Source: Daucus carota subsp. sativus
Taxonomy: Eukaryota; Streptophyta; Magnoliopsida; Apiales; Apiaceae
NCBI RefSeq assembly: GCF_001625215.2
Contig: NC_030385.2
Span: 37,659,598-37,723,597, forward strand
Direction: 5' to 3'
DNA length: 64,000 nt
The notes below the pieces were generated by a model. It was given only the letters and a program-made list of their open reading frames with translations, made no database searches and was not told the DNA's origin. The first letter of the stretch is position 1, and every line of letters begins with the position of its first letter. Positions 57,242 through 64,000 of this stretch are shown piece by piece. The position numbers and the translations under genes are program-made.

Positions 57242-59641
57242 TTACATGGAGTACTTTAAAAAGGGAGTATTTGGAGTCCCTTAGATTAGCCATTGGATCA
57301 GATTCCATCCTGCGGTTAAGATTAGAAGTTGAGAAACATTTTTTGTTTAATTTTTGAAACACAAAAAACTGCACATTTTTTGTTCAGCGCGTGTCATACC
57401 CGTCTTCAGCGGTGGGAGACTAATCCCGCATTCCATTCCAGTGTGATCAGTTTCATCCCGCATACCACTCCACTGAAATATCGATTAGAAGCACTGTAGG
57501 ATTCGCATCAACATGTCCTGCGGTTTTTTGAATTGCTGTATACTTAAGGAAGAAAAGTTTCATCGGAGAGAGACCCACAATCGACGATGAGTTCAGGTAT
57601 GTAACCGCCTAATTGATCTAATTTTGGGGTCTATTTCCATTGCATGCAATGTTTAGGGTTTAAATGAGTTTCTAATTGAGGGATTTTGGTACTGATACTG
57701 TAATGCATGTCCTACTGTAATTGAGGTGTTGTATCGATCCTCGGTTGTGCCGTGTAGATGAAATTAGTGTCTAATTATTTTGTTTTACGTTGTTTGGTAT
57801 TGGTTTTTATAATGGGGAGTTGGTTTCTCACTTTAATGTGGTTCGGAAATATAACTGGATTTGTACTGCTATGGGATCAATTTGCTAATATCTTACCTTT
57901 TTTGTTCTGCATAACATGTTGTTTAGAATATTATAGTGTGTTAAATGTGTGTGGGTAAAATTAGTGTTAAAAATTGAGTGTAGTACATAATTTGTTCTCA
58001 ACCTAGGTGAGCCATATTGTGCTGTAGGCCTTAAAATTGGGTTTTATGTTCCCAGTTGCAAGATGTGTGTAGAATTTGTGGGTATTTCGCGTGCCTTTGT
58101 GTCCTGCTATAAGAGTCGAGTGTGAGACCAGTCCATTTGACTTGCTCTTTGCAGAACAAGAAAACTATTCTGTGTGTCAGACATATTTGATTTCGTTGGG
58201 CGTATAAGACTTGTCTGTGTAGTAATTGTGGGTAATATTAATGTTTTTGGGTCATGCTATAAGTGTTGAGGATGAGTTAAGTAAATTGTACTTGATCTGT
58301 GCAGAACAAGGAAACCGTAATGTGCTTTCATAGTGCGTCAAATTATTTTCTTGTGGTCTTGAAGTTCTGCTAAAGGTGTTGGCTTGCATAACACATTGTT
58401 TAGTTGCATGACATTGAAGTTGCAATGAAATTATGAATCATGTTCCCTTTTATGTCGCATAATGAAACTAAGAAATTTATTTTGTAGGACGAAGGAGAAG
58501 AGGTCCTCAGTTTCAGCATCTGAATGATTCATGTATTTGTAGTCGACATCATGTACAATGTTTTCAAAGGCATTGTTCCTCAACTTTCCACTAGTCCAGC
58601 GAACTTCTCCTCTAAATCTGACAACCAAGCTGCTTCCCTTGGGATCCCATTCAAGAGTAAAAGCTCCAACTGACGGATCATTCTCATTCAACCAAGATGT
58701 CATCGACCAGACGCTGCCAGTCTTATGATTAACTCCAAGTTTCATTCCCGATAAAAGGGTATCACTCGGATAATCAAAAGTTTGCCATAATGTCACACCC
58801 CCTTCAATTAGTACAAAATTCCCCGTATCCAACAGCCTCACGGTTCTATTAAAACCCTTTGAACTATTATATAAAACTACATTGACAGAAGAGTCAGAGC
58901 TGAGCATAAGATAGCCTGATCCTGATTCTATCGAGAGCACTGAGGTTAAATTTATTGGTGTGTTTCTATTACCAACCCATAATGATTTGGGATCGAACTG
59001 CACATACGACAAAAAACATAGTTAAAGAGAAGTGCTAAACAATAGAGCAAATAAGTTACATCAAACACGTAAACAAAAAGTAACAAAACAAAAACAATGT
59101 TACTGGTGGCATCCATCAACACACGCGCAAAGCCAAAGAAAACATATAAAAATGATTCTGCACTCCAAAAACATTCGGAACAGACTATCCTATACACCCA
59201 CTGGACTAAAATATGAGTTCATAATATTTGTTTAGAATAGCATGACTCGCAAAAAATAGAGATGGGAACGATATGAATACCGTGCACTATTCTTACTACC
59301 CAACACAAAAGCCATACATTTTTAACTCATACTACAATTGCTAGCACTACACAATCCAAACACCTAGAAATACATACTACATAATAATGATAGATAGCAT
59401 GCAGGACAAAATCGAGAACTGAACTCCTAGAAAAATGGTTTAGTTGTAACTGCCTTGATTGATGCTTGATCACGTACATGCCTGAGGACAAAAAAGAAAC
59501 GCGCGTGATATATAGAAAATATTGTTTAAACTTTAGTTTTAATAAAACTGATCTAATATAATGACAGCCGTTGGATGCAGTTTGAATGGAGGGCCTAGAT
59601 TAGGATTCCAAGGACTCCAATATAACATGGATCCCAAATAA

Positions 59642-59724
<83 letters not shown>
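57151..59724. mobile_element. (TA)n(GA)n-bounded element with a captured lectin-kinase exon
   Basis: The left border is (TA)n at 57151-57199 then (GA)n at 57200-57235. The right border is the mirror image, (CT)n at 59645-59675 then (TA)n to 59724. Just inside, the left has TATTTGGAGTCCCTTAGATTAG and the inverse of the right has ATATTGGAGTCCTTGGAATC, an imperfect inverted repeat. The element is about 2.57 kb and contains the G-type lectin fragment at 58437-59000. Its class (Micron-like, Helentron-like or other) is not settled. Confidence 0.5.
58437..59000 (-). pseudogene. G-type lectin S-receptor-like kinase fragment (B-lectin domain only)
   Basis: The minus-strand frame begins at an acceptor-like GTGCAG/TTCGATCCC at 59000. 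It encodes about 187 residues of a bulb-type lectin domain with adjoining S-domain: LWVGNRNTPINLTSVLSIES, LLDTGNFVLIEGG, LWQTFDYPSDTLLSGMKLG, GAFTLEWDPKGSSLVV and VRWTSGKLRNNAFENI. These are the conserved blocks of G-type lectin receptor-like kinases. The signal peptide, EGF/PAN modules, transmembrane helix and kinase domain are all absent. The reading frame is uninterrupted to a stop near 58437, so the capture may be recent or a lectin-only protein may still be made. It sits inside the (TA)n/(GA)n-bounded element. Confidence 0.8.
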
Positions 59725-59726
<2 letters not shown>

Positions 59727-60148
59727 GTAGCACTCCATAGCATACCCTCTTATATGGAGTTACGTAGCACACCATTATAAATATACACATAATATATATT
59801 CTATTATATTTTTTATGAAATATAATTGCAAATTTTGGTTATTGAACCGAAAACGAAGATTACAATTTTTTTATTCCAAAGATCATCTAAAATTATGCAA
59901 TATCTCAACATGATTCTATAACAGAATAATAATCATCCAGAATTATTCTGTTGTAGAATCAGTTTCGAAAATATACTTTTTTTCATCAAATTTTAAGTTT
60001 TAAATTACTTAAAATAGATATATTTTATAGTATTCTATATTAGAATCACGTTTTATATGTATTTTATAACAGAATTTATAATAAAATTGATGATTTATAG
60101 TGGCGCACTATGTAACTCCATATAAGGAGTCCCTCTCTTGAATGTTAG

Positions 60149-60150
<2 letters not shown>
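59725..60150. mobile_element. (TA)n-anchored MITE, about 426 bp
   Basis: It lies between (TA)n tracts at 59676-59724 and 60151-60217. Inverted ends share the block TTATATGGAGTTAC(G/A)TAG: left CCTCTTATATGGAGTTACG, right GTAACTCCATATAAGGAGT. An A+T-rich core carries internal AGAAT repeats. The ends resemble GGTTACATGGAGTAC just inside the left border of the 57151 element, which suggests one superfamily. Confidence 0.65.
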
Positions 60151-60220
<70 letters not shown>

Positions 60221-60558
60221 AATTCTAAAGATAATATAATTCTTTTTTTTTATCAGATTTTAAAGGTAATACTCTAGAATCTATTAAAAGGATTCTAACA
60301 AAAATAATACGATTCCTTTTGCAAGACGGATCCATCTTAGTCGTTTCGGAGAAAACTGAATAACGTGATTATATAAATTCTTTGGACAAGAAAAGATAAA
60401 ACAAGCAGTTAATTAACCACAATATATGATGCTGGCCAGAGGTGGGAAAGTGGTCTAAAAATAATTATAGACAAGTACAGTTTAGAAAAATTAAATTCTT
60501 ATTTTCAAAAGTTATAAAATTTATATTCTTATTTGATTAATTTTTTTCAAATTATATA

Positions 60559-62011
60559 TCTAAAAAATATAAAGGAGGATGCAGTACGGTGATGTGGCGT
60601 CTCTGGAAACTCTCCGTTTAATTTTTCTAATTCTTTAAGAAAAAATAGGTAAAGTAGCTAAAAAATAGTAATCGTAAAAGAGATATAATTTTAAGTAGTT
60701 AAGAAGTAGGAATCTTAACGCGTCTCTAGAAACTCTCTGGTTAATTATTCTATTTTTTCTAATTTTTTAAAGAGAAAATAGGTAAAGTAGCTAAAAAATA
60801 GTAATTGTAAAAGAGATATAATTCTAAGTAGTTAAAAAATAAGAATCGTAACAAAAATATAATAGCTAAAATTTGTGAAATTCTAAGTAGTTAACAAATA
60901 GGAACCTTAAATTAAAAAATAGGAATCTTAAGAAAAATATAATAGCTAAAATTTATGAAATGGATATATTTATCCAATTATGATTATAATTTTATCATAA
61001 CGTAAATGATTCTTGAGAGGACACGCGGGAGGTTACGTAGAGTCTCTAGAAACTTTCCGTTAAAATTGATAATTTTTTGAAAGAAAATAGGTAAAGTAGC
61101 TAAAAAATAGTAATCATAAAAGAGATACAATTCTAAGTAGTTAAGAAATAAAAATTTTAACAAATATATAATAGCTAAAATCTATGAAATTCTAAGTAGT
61201 GAAGAAATAGGAATCTTAAAGAAAAATAAAATAGCTAAAATCTATGAAATTGGATATATTTATCCAATTATAATTATAATTTTATCATAATGTAAATGAT
61301 TCTTGATTAGTATTGTATTTGAGGGGAGGGCGGCCCAAATTAATTTTTATCGAAATAATAATAAATTTTCTATTAGTATTATGTTTGACGGGAAAGTGGC
61401 TAAAATAAATTTTTTATCTAAGTTATAATATATTTTTTTTATTAAAATGTGGCTACAACTTAAAATAATTTTTATCCAATTATAATCTTTAACTTTATTA
61501 TAATTATAATAATTTTTATTAGTATTCTGTTTGACGGTAGGGTGACTCAAACTAATATCTATATTATATTGTTTTGTGCGGCTCAAACTAATTTTTATCT
61601 ATATTATTATATTTAATTTTATCATAATTATAATAATTATTGATTAATATTGTCTTTGATAGGTAGGCGGGTCAAACAATTTTTTTTATTAGTATTGTGT
61701 TTGACAGGTGAGCCACTTAAACAAATTTTTATATTAATTATAATATTTTTTTATTAATGATATGTTTAACGGGAACACGACTCAAAATATCTTTTATGCC
61801 ATTATAATATTATTTCATATCAAAATTTATAAAAAAAGATTCTTTATTAGTATTGTGTTTGAGGGGAGGGCGATCCAAATTAATTTTTATCTAAATAATA
61901 ATAAATTTTCTATTAGTATTATGTTTGACAGGAAAGTAGCTAAAACAATTTTTTGTCTAAATTTATAAAAAATTTCATAACACCGCCGCGAAGCGCGGCT
62001 TTATTCACTAG
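60559..62011 (+). mobile_element. Non-autonomous Helitron, 1453 bp, with internal tandem arrays
   Basis: It starts TCTAAAAAATATAAAGGAGG after an A. It ends with hairpin GCCGCGAAGCGCGGC and TTTATTCACTAG before a T. Three copies of a block starting CTCT(A/G)GAAACT(C/T)TC and containing AAATAGGTAAAGTAGC lie near 60600, 60724 and 61041. A second repeat containing GAGGGGAGGGCG and TATTAGTATTATGTTTGAC is present at 61311-61404 and 61851-61944. No protein is encoded. Confidence 0.85.
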
Positions 62012-62311
62012 TATACTTATATAATCATAGGGGCGTGTAGGTGGCGCCTCTCGCATCGCTCTATTCTATTTTTCTAAATTTTTTGGAATTTTTTGATGAA
62101 AAATATCAAAAATTAGAACTACCATTTTTAATTTCGGGTATATTAGAAGCAAGTTTCAGAATCTGATTTTGCTTCAGATTATTTATGGAATAAATTAGCT
62201 TGAAAGTTTTAATCTGATTTTGTTTCAAATTATTTAATTATGGGAAAGACAGATTATTTATGGAATATAGTAGCTTGAAAGTATTAATATGATTGTGTTC
62301 AGATTATTTAA

Positions 62312-62462
62312 TTATGGGAAAAAGTAGCACACAAGTCACTCTGCACCTATAAATACCCGTATTGATTGTACTTTGTAGGGTTTTGGATCATCTAAACACA
62401 ATCGCCTCTCTCTCAATACCACAAACCAACCTCTCTCTGGTGATAGTTCTCTTACTAGATTT
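62312..62462 (+). promoter_or_regulatory. Promoter-like cassette, Helitron copy 3
   Basis: GGGAAAAAGTAGCACAC, then CTGCACCTATAAATACCCG, TTTGTAGGGTTTT, GGATCATCTAAACACAATC and a CT-rich leader ending TAGTTCTCTTACTAGATTT. Confidence 0.55.
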
Positions 62463-62682
62463 TTAAAGGAGAAGCGAGGGTGTGTAGGTGGCGCCTCTCA
62501 CATCGCTCCGTTCTATTATTCTAATTTTCTGGAATTTTTAGAAGAAAATTATCAAAAATTAGAACTACCTTTTTTAGTTTCGGGTATATTACAAGCAAGT
62601 TTCAAAATCTGATTTTGTTTCAAATTATTTATGAAATATAGTAGTTTGAAATTTTTAATCTGATTTTGTTTCAGATTATTTA

Positions 62683-62835
62683 ATTATGGGAAAGAGTGGC
62701 ACACAAGTCTCTCTGCACTTATAAATACCCCTATAGATTGTAGTGTTTTGGATCATCTAAACACAACCTCCTATCTCTCAATACCACAACCCTACCTATC
62801 TCTGGTGATAGTTCTCTTGCTCGATTTCTAACTCG
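62683..62835 (+). promoter_or_regulatory. Promoter-like cassette, Helitron copy 4
   Basis: CTGCACTTATAAATACCCC keeps a perfect TATAAATA. The telo-box-like element is changed to TAGTGTTTT. GGATCATCTAAACACAACC and the CT-rich leader are kept. Confidence 0.55.
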
Positions 62836-63473
62836 TAGGTGCCGTTCTTCTCCAACGATAAGTGAAGGCTGTTTATACAGTATTGAAAAAATAAAAGTTG
62901 TTGCAAGCAAAGGTAGTTATAGACCGTGATATTGGAGTCGACAAATCCAAACACGGGAAAAGAATATTGTCTTGACATGATATTGATGGTTGATATCAAC
63001 AAAATTCACTATCAGTGATGTATGTTTGTTGGTTTTTCTTTTTATAATATTTGTTTTGTTCATCGAACATGTTTGTTGTTGTTAATTTTTATATGATTTA
63101 CTTTGTATATAGGATAAAATTATTCATGAATTATCTGTTTGCTCCGTTCAAGCAACTTTTAAGAGGGTAGTTATAGACCGCTATCTCACAGATTTAAGTT
63201 AAATGTTTTTGTTCACAATCAATCCAAAAAAATTGGAGGAAGGCGACAATGTAAAAACATGATTACTTTTTTAAAAAAACAAATAAAATTAAGATTCGTC
63301 ATACTTTAAATTGTTAGTTACGTGTATAAATTTATTTTCATTTTTTCACCATGAATATAAATTCGTCATTATGTATATAAATTTTGTTTCAGATTATTTA
63401 GTTATGGGAAAGACAAATTATTTATGGAATATAGTAGCTTGAAAATTTTAATCTGATTTTATTTCAGATTATT

Positions 63474-63622
63474 TAATTATGGGAAAGAGTAGCGCAAAAG
63501 TCTCTCTGCACCTATAAATACACGTGTATATTGTAGGGTTTTGGATCATCTAAACACAACCTTCTTTCTCTCAATACCACAAACCTATCTCTCTCTGGTG
63601 ATAGTTCTCTTGCTCAATTTTT
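63474..63622 (+). promoter_or_regulatory. Promoter-like cassette, Helitron copy 5
   Basis: CTGCACCTATAAATACACG, TTGTAGGGTTTT, GGATCATCTAAACACAACC and the leader CTCTCTGGTGATAGTTCTC are all present. Confidence 0.55.
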
Positions 63623-63843
63623 AAACGAGAAGCGAGGGGCATGTAGGTGGCGCCTCTCACATCGCTCCATTCTATTTTTCTAATTTTCTGGAATTTTCGG
63701 AATAAAAATATCAAAAATTAGAACTACCTTTTTTAGTTTCGGATATATTAGAAGCAAATTTCAAAATCTGATTTTGTTTCAAATTATTTATAGAATATAG
63801 TAGCTTGAAAGTTTTAATCTGATTTTGTTTCGGATTATTTAAT

Positions 63844-64000
63844 TATGGGAAAGAGTAGCACACAAGTCTCTCTGCACCTATAAATACCCCTATAGATGGT
63901 AGGGTTTTGAATCATTTAAACACAACCTCCTGTCTCTCAATACCACAACCCTACCTCTCTCTCTCTCTGGTGATAGTTCTCTTGCTCGATTTCTAACTCG
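63844..64000 (+). promoter_or_regulatory. Promoter-like cassette, Helitron copy 6 (cut by window end)
   Basis: CTGCACCTATAAATACCCC, GGTAGGGTTTT, GAATCATTTAAACACAACC and the CT-rich leader ending CTCGATTTCTAACTCG are present at the window edge. Confidence 0.55.

Larger units (their letters stand above)
62012..64000 (+). mobile_element. Helitron-family array running off the window end
   Basis: TATACTTATATAATCATAGG directly follows the previous CTAG; its first bases (TCAA) are missing. The GGGGCGTGTAGGTGGCGCC block recurs at about 62030, 62471 and 63637. Homology to the 48181 element extends through GATAAGTGAAGGCTG and the ATCAATCCAAAAAAATTGGA segment (about 62855-63250). No 3' hairpin or CTAG is reached. 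It carries four promoter-like cassettes. Confidence 0.75.

Noticed and set aside
57005..57259. 84-codon frame near the left (TA)n(GA)n tract
   Set aside because: Its second half is microsatellite translation. The first half is unrecognised and was mentioned only as a possible captured fragment.
59539..59790. Open frame with Ile-Tyr and Arg-Glu runs
   Set aside because: It is a translation of (TA)n and (CT)n microsatellites.
1..64000. tRNA, rRNA or CRISPR features
   Set aside because: No cloverleaf with A and B boxes, no rRNA-like stretch and no regularly spaced repeats of CRISPR type were recognised by eye.

Overview
The window is nuclear DNA of a flowering plant, most likely a eudicot. Genes are intron-rich with GT-AG introns, intergenic DNA is very A+T-rich, and plant transposons (Stowaway, hAT, Mutator-like, LINE and Helitron) are dense. 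The order LMBR1-like protein, CAX exchanger, AIRP2-type RING ligase resembles an Arabidopsis chromosome 5 interval as I remember it (At5g01460, At5g01490, At5g01520). Exon models were built by hand from splice signals and reading frame; no alignment was run. 

Positions 1-41400 hold most of the ordinary genes. They are: the last exon of a jasmonate-induced 2-oxoglutarate oxygenase (857-1102, +); a MYB-CC/PHR-like transcription factor (2413-4213, -); a 510-residue LMBR1/LIMR-type membrane protein (7158-14152, +, 14 exons); a CYP72-clan cytochrome P450, probably CYP721A-like (16447-18562, +); a vacuolar Ca2+/H+ exchanger of the CAX family (23878-26239, +); an AIRP2-like RING E3 ligase (35449-38051, +); and an HMGB chromatin protein (39059-40783, -). 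MITEs, simple repeats and unassigned A+T-rich sequence separate them. 

Positions 41217-55550 are a diverged segmental duplication. Block A (about 41217-46740) starts in the HMGB 5' untranslated region and ends upstream of an intact F-box gene (45264-46538, -). Block B (about 49684-55550) repeats the same order, but its F-box gene is a pseudogene and it carries two retrotransposed LINE tails. Each block serves as an empty-site control for insertions in the other. 

Positions 46750-49470 and 55590-64000 are dominated by one Helitron family. Several copies abut end to end. They carry repeated cassettes that look like a plant core promoter plus 5' leader. Between them lie elements anchored in (TA)n tracts, one of which holds a fragment of a G-type lectin receptor-kinase gene. 

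The most unusual signals are the iterated promoter-like cassettes in the Helitrons, the (TA)n/(GA)n-bounded lectin-gene capture, and the paired duplication blocks that record the order of several insertions.
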